Shown: positions 1 through 11,959 of the stretch, one piece after another
Numbering within the stretch: the stretch's first letter is position 1
Layout of the letters: each line of letters begins with the position of its first letter
Assembly: GCA_037179515.1 (NCBI GenBank)
Contig: JAXCGZ010005708.1
Coordinates: forward strand, 1 to 64,000
DNA from: Halocaridina rubra
Lineage: Eukaryota; Arthropoda; Malacostraca; Decapoda; Atyidae
DNA length: 64,000 nt
Direction of reading: 5' to 3'
Position numbers and translations under genes: made by a program
The notes under the pieces: model-generated
Databases searched by the model: none
Seen by the model: the letters and a program-made list of their open reading frames with translations, nothing else
Told to the model about the DNA's origin: nothing

Positions 1-227
1 ATAACCTACTATCTATTACTCAGGATGGAATATAAGCAATATTAGTCACTATATCAATAACAACAAAGGTGGCTGCTGTGACCAGGTAGTAGTGTACACG
101 ACTTTAATTCATTAGGTCATCAGTTTGAGACCTGCCATGGTCTGAGGCTAGAAAGGGCATACACTCAGGGTAATGGTCACATTGTCATAACCAAAATCCT
201 TCAAAAGACTGAAATCACCATCTTAAC

Positions 228-265
<38 letters not shown>

Positions 266-2252
266 TACGTAAACCTGAATCATATTAATATCAAGAAAGC
301 ATGTTTATATTAACACGAACTAAAAGAATACAAAAATTTGAGAAACAAATGTAGAAAATGTATGTCAGAATTAAGAAAATACCAAAATATATTTTTTGGC
401 TACAAGGGACCAATTTAACAATGTGTCCTCCACCCCGAGTGTGTATATATTAAAGAATAAAAGGCAATACGATGGACATATAGCATAAAAGCTTAAACAA
501 ATTTAATATATCAAAGGGTAAAAAGATGGGCAAAAAATATTTATTTTCCTATAAAGTAATTACAAAAAATTACTTAAAAGTAATATTTCAGCATGTAATT
601 AAACTAACTACTAACTGCTTGCAGTGCAAACAAATACTAGTAAAGATGTTTACATTAAAGAAAATAAGAGGGAAATTTCTTCCATTTTGCTACTAGCATA
701 GAATATAAAGAGGTTCATTCTTTAAGGAAAGAGTAAAAAGTGTCACAAGGAAAACTACAGAGAGAGAGCTCTAAAATAATTTGTTTAGGGAAAGGCTTAG
801 TTATGACATTCTTTAATCACATTCAAAAACATTAAATACAAAAGTTCTCTTATTAGAAATGAACTAAACAAGGATTCCTATGTAAGCCACCTCTAGTGAG
901 TAGACTAGACATGCAAAGATAATTTGCAATGTCTGTAGGGAACAATATGGCAGAATGACACCAAAAGGAGAGCCTATGAACTTAATAAATATAGTTTTTC
1001 CACAACTCACCATTATTCTCAATCTCTGCTGAATTTATGTTCAGCAACAATAAAATTATGGCTGTCAATTGGAAACATCAATATTATTTTTCCCATGTTA
1101 TTTAAAAAAACACAACAAGAAAGCAACTACTACAATATAATCCAATCACACTGATACAATAATGCCAATGATATTATATACTCATTACCCATATTACTGT
1201 TAGTACCCAACCTGCAAGAGTATGCTACTTTCTCATTTGTTACTCATGAATCATGCACAAATTACATAAGGGATATTACAATGTCATCAATATTATAGGT
1301 GGTAGGGGCATAAGCAATTTATGGATCAGTAAAATCAGTAAATTTTTACAAATAATTAATACAATACACCATTCAAATTACAGCATAATCTCCACGGAAT
1401 CAAACCACAAAACCTTACAAATTTATCCTGATGAAGCCTAGTCTAGGCAAAGCTGCCATATTAACATACTCATATCCTTTACTGTAATTGTGTGGCATAG
1501 TGGCAACTTGGTGTACACCATAATTTCTAAATGTGAAGACCTAAAACCCCATAAGCATATTTTATACATATTGTCTTTTCCCACTAGTCAGCAGAGTAAC
1601 TATAACAAAAGAAAAAACAATAAAAACAGTTATTCATACACTTACGATACATGAGACTTACGACAATTCAACTTTTTGGCCATGACCTTGACCCTTTTTG
1701 GTCAAGAGTTAATTAGAAAATCCGACACTTTCTTGGTTGGCGTCAAAACTAAATTTCCAACAAAAACTAAAATGGTACGAATCAATAATAGCTTTGCTTT
1801 TTGGAAAGTTGGTTAGTCACCTGGGAGCCAACAGCTTAAGGTAGGATCAGCAATCTTCACAGGTTAGATAAGGAGATAATTTATCAGCAAGCAAATTCCC
1901 TCGTATCCCACAATCTTTTCTCTCACTGATATGGAAGAGTAGGGTAGGATTATAAAGAAAAAGAAAAGTCATATTCAATAAAAATAAAGCTTTAATTCAT
2001 AGAAGCTACCCAGAAACTATACCATTGGGATATACTGTATATGTATATAGTTTTGTTCTCCAAGCATAATGACGCATCTCGAATATTGAAGGTAAAGCTA
2101 CATATTTCCATTAGATTCTTCCTAGACTCAAATGAATATAAGCTCGAGTTCTGCTGAAAACATGTAATTTTTTAGATAAACTTAATATCTTTTCCCATCA
2201 CAGTAATGGAAAGTAAGGGGAAACATATTTTGTGGCGTGACAAATCATAATA
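1..2252. other. AT-rich sequence without recognisable gene
   Basis: I see no coding region, RNA gene or mobile-element end here. The only notable feature is an uninterrupted A tract at about 234-263, which could be a retroposon tail or a simple repeat; I could not define an element attached to it. Short open frames in this interval (for example 1253-1441) have no recognisable domain and are of a length expected by chance in AT-rich DNA. Confidence 0.6.
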
Positions 2253-3475
2253 CAAGGTGCATTCAAAAAGAATCTGACCTTTGGATATAAAGAAAAGAAT
2301 TGTGTACATTTTACGAATTTTATTTGATCACCTTCAAAGTACTCCTAGCGGGAGTTCACACACTTCTTCCAGCCGCGCTACCACTGCTGGTAACATTTCT
2401 GGAATGCCTTAACTGGTATGGTGTAGAGCTCTGCCGTTGCTTTTCTCATGATTTCATCTCACGAGTCAAAACGCTTCCCTTTCAAGTTTAGGGGACAGCC
2501 AGAAGTCACAAGGTGCCATGTCTGGAGAGTAGGGAGGTTGTCCAACAAGTGAAGTGTTGTTTTTGGCCATGTAAGCTTGGAACCGGTGGGAAGCTGCCAG
2601 TTTTCACCACCCACACTTCCAGTCATTTTCATCGCACAGCATCACAAAAGCGATGCATAATCTCCAGCTAGTACTCCTTATTGATTGTTTGTCCTTCTGA
2701 TACGTATTCATGATGCACAATACCACTGGAGTCAAAAAAACATGTCAACATTACCTTAACATTGCTGCGAACTTGTAGTGCTTTTTTGGGTCTTGGTGAA
2801 GTGTCATGCGTCCATTGTGATACTTGAAATTTCGTTTATAGGTCATATCCATAAACCCATGTCTCATCACCAATGATGATGATCTTCATAAAGTCAGATT
2901 CATTGTTAGCATATTCCAGCAAGTCCTGAGCAATTTTCAAAAGGAGCAGTTTCTGCTCTTCCACCAGCAACTTGGGAACAAATTTTGCTGATACTCTTCG
3001 CATGAACAGATCTTGTTAAATTTGTATGAACTGATCCTGTGCTTATTTCTACTGCTTCCACAATCTCACTGATGGTTACATGATGGTCTTCCATAACTAT
3101 TTGACGAACAGTCGCAATGAATTCCTCATTTCTGCTTGTGGATGGCCTGCCACACCGTGCCTTGCTCTCAAGAGAGGTTTGCCCTTGTTTGAAGCGGTTA
3201 TACCACTCCTTTATCTGTGTTATGCCCATGGTCTCATCGCTAATACTTGTGTACCACCAAGCTTCTGGCAAAACTTGATGTAATACCGCTGCTCGATGCG
3301 TTCAGACATGTTGTGTATACACAAAAATCCGACAAGCGTATGCTGGACCTCTGCACCCTAGGCATCACAGCCTACAGATGCCAAAATACCCACGCATATG
3401 CAGGAAAGGTAGAGCCATCTCCCACGTAAAGGAATTACTAAATGGTATGGTTGGATACTTTTTGAACGGACCTCA
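2253..3475 (-). mobile_element. Mariner-family DNA transposon, inactive
   Basis: The two ends are imperfect inverted repeats: the left end reads CAAGGTGCATTCAAAAAG and the complement of the right end reads TGAGGTCCGTTCAAAAAG. Both are flanked by a TA dinucleotide (2251-2252 and 3476-3477), the usual target duplication of Tc1/mariner elements. The length of 1.22 kb is close to the family norm of about 1.3 kb. The interior encodes a broken mariner transposase on the minus strand. The copy is old: its frame is shifted several times. Confidence 0.9.
2300..3309 (-). pseudogene. Mariner transposase remnant
   Basis: The frame begins at the ATG complementary to 3307-3309 (MSERIEQRYYIKFCQ...), a typical N-terminus for mariner transposases with a helix-turn-helix DNA-binding domain. 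After a frame change the best-preserved stretch (2906-3271) contains IKEWYNRFKQGQTS and GRPSTSRNEE, the paired helix-turn-helix region. A further shift leads to GDETWVYGYD near 2860-2890, which carries the first catalytic aspartate of the DD34D domain. Downstream the catalytic half is fragmentary. In life the protein would bind the inverted repeats and catalyse cut-and-paste transposition; this copy cannot encode it. Confidence 0.88.
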
Positions 3476-3699
3476 TATGCGCATCTTGACATAAATGATC
3501 ATGCCTAACATTAGCCTAACACAACTGACGATTTTCTACCTTTAAAGGGGGGGTTTATACATCACCCCATCCCAGTTAAGGAATTTTTCCAATGGAATTA
3601 AAGCTAATATTTGTTTACTAAGAAGGAAAATACAAAGAAAAAAAACACTGACACTGAAGTCCATAGTCAATTTGGACTATGAAATGTGATTATGACAAT

Positions 3700-4440
3700 G
3701 ATTTTATCAGTGAAGTAATAGAAGCTCCCCTAAATTCATAGATATGAATAAAACCTACCTATGTATTAATGTATGCATTACTGCACTGTACAGACACTTC
3801 CCAACTTATGAACGAGTTAGGTTCCAAAAGTCAGTTCGTAAGTAGAATTATTCGTAAGTTGTGCTTAGGTAAAAAAAAAAAGTACTTTACAGTACATACA
3901 TATGAAGGACTGTACAGTACTTAGGCTAAAGACACTTAACTACTACATAAAACATAAAGTATACAGTACAGTATTAATTAATTTTAATACTGCATGTACG
4001 GTACTGTATATATGTTGGTTAAGCATCAGAGTGGACTGCAATTATTACACAAGGTTCCAGGTTGAAAAGCGTTATAGAGAGATCCATCTCCCATAGAGTT
4101 AATAGCTCTTCTCCAGAACTGTTTTCAACAGTGAAGTACCTTTTGTCTTGGAATACGAGTTGAAGACACTTTTGCAGAAAAGTCTTCAGAAAAGAGTGTT
4201 TTGTACTTGGTGTGCCACACTGATGCTCCACCTATATATGAAATATCCAGAAATTTCTTCACTACCAATTAGTTTTTATCAAACTTTGAAAAAGCACCAA
4301 AGCATAGCAAGTACAGAACAATCGTTGCTGAAAACAATTTTCAGGAAAAAGATGTTTGAATCTCTCTTGAAGTGGAACTTACTCGTTTCGTCTTTGGGAA
4401 AGGAATCTCTCTATCACATCATATTGTGTTGCTGTCATAT
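3700..4440 (+). repeat. Interspersed repeat with Tigger-like inverted terminus
   Basis: Position 3791 begins CAGACACTTCCCAACTTATG, resembling the termini of TA-specific Tigger-type elements. The same sequence recurs in inverted orientation ending at 13405. Shared blocks include ACTACTACATAAAACATAAA (3941-3960) and a block around AATTATTACACAAGG (4040-4055; complement near 11970). The block at 3715-3790 is also shared, but lies on the other side of the terminus in the second copy, so one copy is rearranged. The 98-codon open frame at 4148-4444 has no recognised domain. No complete element could be bounded. The 223 bases before this repeat (3477-3699) hold nothing I recognise. Confidence 0.5.
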
Positions 4441-4442
4441 GT

Positions 4443-4934
4443 AGGGATGGAAATAATCCGATTTTTTTAATAAAAAATAAATCTTTTTTTTTTTATTAAA
4501 ATCATATTTTTTCATTATTTTAAAGTTCACACATTTATTTATTCATATTTGATTGTTATACAATATTGCATTGATTTTTTTTTTTTTTTTGGTGTGTTTA
4601 TACCCTTTGTCGTAATATGTAAAAGAGGCTTTCTCTGTCAAGAAGTCCTTGCATTTCTTTTTTAAAGCTCTTACACTTAGCATGATAAGCCTTTCCCTTT
4701 GCAATTCTCTAATAGTAAATCTGTACTAGGTCTTTTTTTAGCCAGATGCAGACATGATTGCAGTGTAATCAGTGCCAGTACTTGCTGGCCACATACTCAG
4801 TATGTTGGAAACCTGGGCACATGTCATAGTTGCCAACTAGTTATTTTAAAAAATTAAAAAGTAATAATCGACAAGGTATTCTTGGTAACAAATGCAGGCT
4901 GAGCATGCAAGTAATGTCTTTTTAGATGTTACTC
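4443..4934 (-). mobile_element. hAT transposon end fragment
   Basis: This block is the inverted counterpart of 21840-22327, the right end of the hAT insertion described below. The outer edge reads TAGGGATGGAAATAATCC, a decayed hAT terminus (the other copy has CAGGGTTGGAAAAAA). Homology stops at about 4935, exactly where the gypsy-1 pol tail begins. The fragment contains the start of a BED zinc finger reading toward the terminus. The other hAT end is missing here. Confidence 0.7.
4590..4755 (-). pseudogene. BED zinc-finger N-terminus of a hAT transposase, remnant
   Basis: An ATG complementary to 4753-4755 opens a short region matching the start of a hAT transposase BED-type zinc finger. The paralogous copy at 22054 shows the lysine/arginine-rich N-terminus, a phenylalanine-glutamate-arginine-isoleucine stretch and a C-x-R-C zinc pair. 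Frameshifts follow and no catalytic region is present. It is useful mainly for assigning the surrounding repeat to the hAT superfamily. Confidence 0.55.
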
Positions 4935-6190
4935 AATAGACTCAAGATTATCATTATCAACACTGCACTCTTTATTATTTTCATTATGAATTCCATTAGA
5001 TGTAAGATTGTTATATTGGTTTTTACCCATATAATCATAATCTAACACATTAGGCAAAGGATTATTAGCAACAGGATCTTCTGATAGCTAAAATTTTTAA
5101 TCAACATTTGACCTTACTTTTAAATGATCGGCATGTCTACGCCAATAAAAACTTCATCATCTCTAGGGACTCTAACAGCATAATTCCTTACTCCTTTTAC
5201 TTCCATTACAACAGCTGGAGGCCAAGGGGAACCTTGACTGAAATGTTTTGCAAATACAGCCTGACCAACAAGAACTTTATTTTCATTGCCCTGTGATTTA
5301 TTGTGCTTAACCAATTTACTTTCTTCCTCCACTTTCCCTTTCTCTAATTTTAAAATATCTAAAGGAGACTTGAATTTTCTCTTACTACATCAGTTTAGCC
5401 GGAGATTCCTTGGTGATGCTAGGAATGGTTCTACGGTGTGTACATATATCTACAATTTTTTCGTTCCCTCCTTAAAAGTTCTTACGGTTCTCTTGCCCAA
5501 TCCGTTAGAAGCAGGATGATAGGGGGATAGGTTAATTAAGTGTATGCCAGTTCTTAGATAAAATTACCTTATTTCATTTGAGACAAGGTTAGGAGCATTG
5601 TCAGATACAATTACATCAGAAAGCCAAAACTTTCATAGCTATTTCTTAGTAATTCAATAGTTACAAAACTAGTCAAAGAAGGAGCAACATGAACACCTAT
5701 GAGTTTAGAATAAGCATCCATTAAAATGAGAAAATTTTTATGGTCTAACCCACAATAATCAATGTGCACTCTACTCCATGGTTTACTAATATAACTCAAT
5801 CGCAGTATTGGTGTTTAAACAATACTGTTATTCATGGTACACAAATCACAAGATTTTATCATGTCTTCAATATCATTATTAAGGTTAGGTCATCAAACAC
5901 TCTGCCTAGCCTCAGCCTTCATTGCAACTATACCACCATGGCCAGAATTTAATAACTTTAAGATTTCAGACCTTAGTTCAGTTGGAATTAGGATTCTATT
6001 CTTAAACAAAATTACACTGTCAAAGACAGTCAAGTCATTCTTTACATGAGCATATTTATTATAGCTTTATGGCCAACCAAATTTAACAAATGACACTATA
6101 GTTTCTTCAAAACAGGATTCGTTTTTGTAATATATTGCACAGTTTCAAAAGTAATACTAAGAGCTCAAAAATTTTCTGCAAGTTTAATAT
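4935..6190 (-). pseudogene. gypsy-1 integrase remnant
   Basis: The integrase core begins at 5799 with the first catalytic aspartate in HIDYCGLDHKN, followed by FLILMDAYSKL. The second aspartate lies in the motif SDNAPN (near 5595-5610, frame-shifted). At the third catalytic site (about 5495-5515) the expected glutamate is lysine (ASNGLGKRTV). The C-terminal domain (5332-5120) has the gypsy signature FSQGSPWPPAVVMEVKG. An acidic tail runs to a stop near 4935. Integrase would join element cDNA to the host chromosome; the missing glutamate and several breaks rule out activity. Confidence 0.8.
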
Positions 6191-6193
6191 ACT

Positions 6194-7510
6194 CTACAGG
6201 TATTTGGATAGGTAAATCATCATCAACAGGATACCTGCTAAGAGCATCTGCCACAATATTTCTTTTTCCACTCTTATACACAAATCAAAAGAATATTGTG
6301 AAAACAGAATAGACCATCTAGTTAGTCTAGCATTCGAATGTTTAGGAATTGATTTTGATTTTCCAAATAACCCTAGTAATGGCTTGTGGTCCGTTCTGAA
6401 TTCAAAATTTGACCAACAAAATATACTTAAATTTTGTAATACCAAAAACCATAGCAACCGCTTCCCTGGGATTAAAATTTTTCTGCACTTGAAAGTTTTT
6501 TACTGGCAAAAACAATTGGTTTCTCAATTCCATTCTCAACTTGCAATAAGACTATACCTACCCCAATTGGAGAGGCATCCACTTCTAGAATCACTTAGAC
6601 TTGCCAGAAAAGCATGATAAAGTCGTAGAACTACAAAGTGATTTCTTAACTAGATCAAAAGCAATTTGACATTTTCTACACTACTAACAAATATTTGGTT
6701 TAGGAGCATCTTAGATTGCTCGGACCTAAGTAGGGGAAGGTGATAAACCTTTAGCAGAAATTTCATAACCCAAATATTCAACAACTCATTTGTCCAATTC
6801 ACACTATTCTACATTTAATTTGACATTATCATTAGAAAGTCTGTCAAGTACTAATTTTAATTTGTTCTCCAGATCAGCAAGTGAAGAGGCACATACCAAA
6901 ATGTCATTAGGTGTACAACAATATCTTCAATATCACATAGCAGCTGAGAAATAAATCTTTGAAAAATTACGGGGGCAGAAGCCAGGCCAAAAGGAAGACA
7001 TTTCCATTTAAACAAGCCTTTCTCTGTAGAATTTACAAGAAAATTTTGATCTGATTCACAAACCGGAATTTGAAGATAAGCATTAGCAAGATCGAGTTTA
7101 GAAAAATAGGTAGAACCATTTTTAATAGCAATCATCTCATTCAATTTGAGCAATGAATATTTTTCAATGTTTATTTGAGTATGAAGATACTTGAAATCAA
7201 CACAAACTCTAATATCCCCTTTTTTTTCAAAACTGGGACAATGGGGGCAGCCCACTTACTAAAAGCAACAGATTCTATTTGCCTTCATCAACAAATGTAT
7301 CTAAAGCCATCTCCACAGGATCTTTAAGTGATAAGGGAACTTGCCTTGATTTAATGAATTTTAGCACTGCTTTAGCCTTCAAATAAATCTTGGCTTCAAC
7401 ACCAGAAATAAGCTTATTTTCATTAATTGAAAAGTTATCCAATAAAACATTCATATCAGTATTACAATATTATTAACCTTTAAGCTCTCTTCAATACCAA
7501 CTAGTGTAAT
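6194..7510 (-). pseudogene. gypsy-1 reverse transcriptase / RNase H remnant
   Basis: The RT N-terminal region starts near 7480, and 7255-6857 carries VCVDFKYLHTQ, FSKLDLANAYLQIPV (the first catalytic aspartate) and KCLPFGLASAPVIFQRF. The catalytic YVDD box is degraded (DIEDIVVH followed by a frame break). RNase H is recognised at 6457-6194 by FRTDHKPLLGLFG and LTRWSILFSQYSFD. The frame is broken between these parts. This is the only gypsy element in the window that keeps most of its RT. Confidence 0.85.
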
Positions 7511-7624
7511 ACAGTAATCCCTCGCCATATCACGATTCACCTACCGCGAATTCGGTGCATCGCGGTTTGTTTTGGTGAGTATATGTATTTTTTTCTGAGT
7601 ATATGCGAATATTCCCGATATGTG

Positions 7625-8012
7625 GAAATATTAAACTTTCCAGTATTTTCACTATTTTATTGATAAAAAAAAAGTATTTCAAAGACTAAGGATAATAAAA
7701 CAGTAAAAAATAGTAAAAAACAAATTTAAACATGTAACTCTGCACCATATATATTTCGATACTGGAATTGGCGTTTCGGAAAATGCAAAGGGTCGCACCT
7801 ACGCGAGATAGTACATATTAAAATTTCCAGTTTATTATGTTATGGATAAAAAAGTATTTCCTAGCCTAAGAATAATAAAACAGTAAAAAATAGTAAAAAA
7901 CATAAATTCAAACATGTAACTCACAGTATTGCACCATATATAATACGATACTGGTATCGGCGTCTTGTAAAACGCAAAGGGTCGCACCTATGTGAGATAG
8001 TACACAGGATGC
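7625..8012 (+). repeat. 5' subterminal tandem repeat of Tigger copy A (two units)
   Basis: Two consecutive units of roughly 190 bp share the same landmarks in order: a TTTCCAGT box, ATTTTATTGATAAAA-like sequence, CTAAG(A/G)ATAATAAAACAGTA, a GCACCATATATA box, CGATACTGG, then AAAGGGTCGCACCTA. The same unit occurs in other Tigger copies here in differing numbers. It lies between the inverted terminus and the transposase start codon, so it could hold promoter or transposase-binding sequence; that role is inference only. Confidence 0.85.
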
Positions 8013-8231
8013 TATTGGCTGATGGGTAGGAGACGACGAATCACCGAATTGTGTTCTGTATGTTCTGTATCACTGGGTGTGATTGGCTTTTTGATTAAAA
8101 CTTCATTTTCCCAGCATCTTCTATTGTCTCGCCTCACCTGTTCAGTTTACTCACGTGTGAGCCTTTCACATTGTGCTTCTTAATACGTTGTGATTGTGAT
8201 TTTATGATACTTTTGTATTTCATCCCCTGCA

Positions 8232-9946
8232 ATGCCACCCAAGCGTCCTTCATCGTCTAAGGCTTCTGGTAGTGAGCATAAGTTGCAAAGGAAGATGTTG
8301 ACCATAGCAGATAAGGTAAAACTGTTAGGTATGTTAAAGAGAGGAAGAAGGTTCTCGGATGTCAGCCGCCATTTTGGCATCAACAAAACTACTGTTCGCT
8401 ACATCAAGAAGGACGAGGCAAATACCAGGATAACAGCGACTATTATTTTTAACAAAACAGCAAAGGGGGTCAAAACACCCCACAACAAGATAATAGTGCG
8501 GATGAAATCTGCTTTGGCCCTGTCGACTGCTGATTGCAGGAAGAAGAACATCAGCTTAGACACCAGTATCATACAAACAAGGGTGAAGAAGCTATACGAG
8601 ACATTTGCTGCAAACAAACCCGACGAAGACAGTGGCGACTGTGAGGAGGAGGAGAAAGAAGAAATGGAAGACCCACAACCAGGACCGTCCAGCAATTCTC
8701 CCCCAAGGAAACCATCGTTCGTTGCTAGCAAGGGATGGTTCGCCAAATTTCAAAAATGCTTTGGCCTAGAGAGCGTAACGGTGCATGGCAAAGCTGCCTC
8801 TGCAGATACAGCTGCAGCAGACAATTATGTAAACAAGGACTTCAAGAAAATTATCGAGGAAGGCGATTATGCTCCTGAGCAAGTGCTTAACATGGATGAG
8901 ACTGGGTTATTTTGGAAGAGAATGCCATCTCGCACTTTCCTTTCCAAGGAAGAAGCTAAAGCCGAGATTTATAGCACACAAAGACCGTATTACCCTCGTC
9001 ATGTGCGGGAATGCTGCGGGCTTTATGTTAAAGCCCGGGCTTATCTACAAGTCTAAGAACCCTAGGGCTTTGAAGAATAAAAACAAGAATCTGCTGCCAG
9101 TGTATTGGATAAATAACCCTAAGGCCTGGATCACGAAAAGCTTCACATCGGACTGGTTTTACCAATGCTTTATCGGTCCGAGTTTATCTTGCTGAGAAAG
9201 GGCTTGAATTTAAAGTCTTTCTTTTGATGGATAATGCTGGTGGCCGCGCAACTGATCTCCATTATGACGGTGTTCAGGTAGAGGTCCTGTCACCGAATAC
9301 AACATCACTGATTCAGCCTATGGAACAAGGCGTTATTCGTGCAATCAAGGCCCTCTACACACGAAATGCCCTGGCAAACCTGGTTGACTCCATGGATGCG
9401 GACAAAGAATTCGCACTGAATGCGTACTGGTGTAACTACACGATTGCTACATGCCTTCAAAATATTCAGAAGGTAATCAATGAGATGAAGCCGGTCACAA
9501 TAAATGCCATCTGGAAGAAATTGTGGCCCGAAGTCATCTACGACTACAAGGGATTCACTCTTGACGAAGTCTATAACTCGGCAGTTGCGAAAGCTGTGAA
9601 GTTGGCTGCATTTCTAGGAGGAGAAAGCTTTAAAGATATGACTCACGAAGACGTCAATGAACTGATCGACTGCCACTCGCAGCCGTTGACTGATGAAGAC
9701 TTGGAGGAAATGACAAAATCAGCGAGTGAAGAAGAGGAAGAACAACAACAGGAAATGCATGATGAAATCGAAGAACCTGGCCTTACACTCAAACGGCTGG
9801 CAGCCATGTATAACATCGCCAAAGAACTCCAACAACTGTCGCAGGAGCATGACGATGATATGGTTTGTTCGGTGCACTTTTGCAATATTATCGACGATTC
9901 CATGACTTCTTACAAGACAATCTTCACACAAAAGAAAAAACAGTGA
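8232..9946 (+). pseudogene. Tigger transposase, copy A, frameshifted
   Basis: The start is the ATG at 8232 (MPPKRPSSSKAS), conserved in the other copies. Residues 20-75 form a CENP-B/psq-type helix-turn-helix (KMLTIADKVKLLGML...), followed by a second Tc5-type DNA-binding region, an acidic linker (DCEEEEKEEMEDPQPGPSS), and the catalytic domain starting at MDETGLFWKRMPSRTF. Small deletions near 8965 and 9175-9200 shift the frame twice, so the catalytic domain is read in three pieces ending at 9946. The second catalytic aspartate is present (MDNAGGR); the third is glutamate (QPMEQGVI), where the copies at 53540 and 62809 have aspartate. It cannot be expressed as one protein. Confidence 0.93.
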
Positions 9947-10348
9947 CAGCAACTCCCCATTACCATGTTCTTCTCTCGATTAGAGCAGCCGTAAAGCTGT
10001 CATTGGCTGTGGAGTATGTAACTGTCATCATCACGTGTAAGCTTACCTATCACGTTCATATAAATTTACGCTTGTGCGCTGTTATTAATAAAGTAAAGGG
10101 TGGTTTCTTAACAGTGCAGGGAGGGTTTATACAGTTAAGGTAAAAATAAATGTAAAATACCTATAATAAATATGGTGCTCCTACTTCGCGGATTTTCACC
10201 TTTCGCGACGGATCCCGGAACCGAACCCCCGCGATAAACGAGGGAGCACTGTACCTAAATTATTCACTAAATCTCTGCCAAGCAGGTAATTTTGCTTATA
10301 ACAAGTAAAAGAGACAACAAGATGAACAGCAATTTTATTAAACAATAC

Positions 10349-10576
10349 TTAATGCTTGATTTTACCCTTGACATTCACAGAATGTCCACCATAATCATGA
10401 AGTTTTTTGTTGGAAGGTTGGATTTCTGCTCCAACCTTCTTGCACCACTCCTCCATTACCAAAGAAACTGCATCACCCGAGTCCATTGCGAGTGGCACTT
10501 TGACATCCTTCAACAGGAAGTAGTACAATTCAGCATTCACTGCCTTGATGGAAACTGTTTCATCAATTTTTAACAA
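10349..10576 (-). pseudogene. gypsy-1 protease remnant
   Basis: The short open frame contains MDSGDAVSLVMEEWCKKVG, a degraded retroviral-type aspartic protease active site: the normal D-(S/T)-G-A-x motif is DSGDA here. It lies between gag and the Tigger insertion, where protease is expected. The protein would process the Gag-Pol polyprotein; this fragment is truncated by the Tigger and by stops. Confidence 0.7.
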
Positions 10577-10606
10577 TTGATTATCATCTGGAAATGAAGC
10601 CAGACC

Positions 10607-11413
10607 CTAATCTTCTTCACATTCGTGTAAAACAACTTTCACTGAGCCTTTTTTGAAGTTGGACTTGGAAAATTCCCTAGTACTACGATGGGACAAAGCA
10701 CTTGGCTTTCCCTGACACACTCTTTTAAAGTGGCCCTTTATGTTGCATTTACGACAGCTCAGGAGCTTAAATTTACAAAAATCACTTTGATGTGGATAGT
10801 CACAATGCTTACAAGAGATCTTTTCTTTGTCTAAAAATTTTTTAACCGAGGACAATATGTCACACCGTGAAAAATTTGCAGCCAAAACATCTTCACCAAC
10901 ATGAGCCTTCTCTAATATTTCAATTCGGTCAAACAATTGAACCGAGATTAAACCTTCAAGATTAAGATTTTCTGACATAAAAAATTTAAATTAACTTTGA
11001 CTGTCAATAGCCAAGAAAAGTTGGTCCCAAAGCCTCGCATCAAAGTAGTTCCAAAGTTACAATCCTTAGAAAGCCACTTGACGTCAGCATATAACTCTCT
11101 CAAGGGTTCACTTGACTTCTTTACACGTCCTTAAAAAACACAAAGACTTCTTTGATATGAGGGCTTGATAACATAGTGAGTTGTCAGTAAATTATTCAGT
11201 TCATCATAAGTTTCATTAGACGGTAACTCTGGAGCAGTCAAATCACTCAAAGTGCTAAACACTTACTGCCAAGTGAAATTATCAAAGAAAATTTTTAACC
11301 TCATCCGTAATCTCATAAACATCAAGGTTGGCTGCAAATAGAGATAGATATTTATCAAATGGAAGTTCATCGGGGTTAAAAAGAGGAATCTTGGGTACCG
11401 AAGCCGTTGCCAT
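10607..11413 (-). pseudogene. gypsy-1 gag remnant with zinc knuckles
   Basis: The gag start is recognisable at the ATG complementary to 11411-11413 (MATASVPKIPLFNPDELP). The middle is full of stops. The C-terminal part (10978-10607) is open and holds two zinc-knuckle-like motifs, CKHCDYPHQSDFC and CRKCNIKGHFKRVC, which bind element RNA in the virus-like particle. Position, motif and orientation all fit gag of the adjoining element. Confidence 0.8.
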
Positions 11414-11959
11414 ATTCACCACAAGAAATTAAACACAGGATAGGCCAAAGCTTCGCGTAACTAGGTACTCAACTGTTCGGAAGGCTCCTAAATTACTGAA
11501 AAGCACTATAATGTGTAGGCTAGCCTATACATAAACTCCTGACAAAAAGCAAGACCGGCCCCCAACAGACAGGCGAATGTGGTTGACGTCGGCCATGAAA
11601 CACAACACTTATTTTACTGACTTTACCTTTTTGTCAGTTGTATTCTCCACATCATAATGTTGCTGTCAAATGGTTGGGTAAACTCAGAAGTCCTCACTTA
11701 GTTTATCCCGTAAATGCACTGTACATCATACTGAGCACAGGGTAGACATTAGGTTTTACATCTACTACTTAATGTTGAAGACTTAACTGCCAGTACAATA
11801 ATTAGGAATGGAAATAGACAGTTATTTACAACAATCAATTAATAATAACTACCTTATGATAATTAAGTACTTCTGTTGAAAGGATACATTAGGGCACATG
11901 CGAATATGTTTATAATAAGTCATTATTTCAATATATCACAATGGATATCTCGAGAAATG
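11414..11959. other. Unrecognised sequence upstream of gypsy-1 gag
   Basis: If gypsy-1 kept a 5' LTR and primer-binding site they would lie here on the minus strand, but no matching LTR copy exists on the other side, so none can be assigned. I see no open frame or inverted terminus. Confidence 0.5.

Larger units (their letters stand above)
7512..10251 (+). mobile_element. Tigger (pogo/Tc1-mariner) DNA transposon, copy A
   Basis: The left end is CAGTAATCCCTCGCCATATC and the right end is the inverted counterpart, finishing GCGATAAACGAGGGAGCACTG. Both are flanked by TA (7510-7511 and 10252-10253). The 2.74 kb element has a 5' non-coding region of two roughly 190-bp tandem units, a transposase region, and one 3' repeat unit. 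It interrupts gypsy-1 cleanly between protease and RT and is therefore younger than gypsy-1. It is one of at least six copies of the same family in the window, not counting a short end fragment at 43003. Confidence 0.95.
4935..11413 (-). mobile_element. Ty3/gypsy LTR retrotransposon (gypsy-1), decayed, split by a Tigger
   Basis: On the minus strand the order is gag (11413 to about 10607), protease (10576-10349), the inserted Tigger (7512-10251), reverse transcriptase and RNase H (7510-6194), then integrase and a C-terminal tail ending near 4935. This protease-RT-RNase H-integrase order is that of Ty3/gypsy. Removing the Tigger and one TA restores a continuous frame between protease and RT, so the split is a clean insertion. 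I could not identify LTRs: the 3' side runs directly into the hAT fragment and the 5' side into unrecognised sequence. Many stops and shifts make it non-functional. Confidence 0.88.

Noticed and set aside
8399..8746. Minus-strand serine-rich 115-codon frame, also at 53044-53394 and 62976-63326
   Set aside because: It recurs only because it is the antisense of the conserved Tigger transposase linker; the sense frame has the domains.
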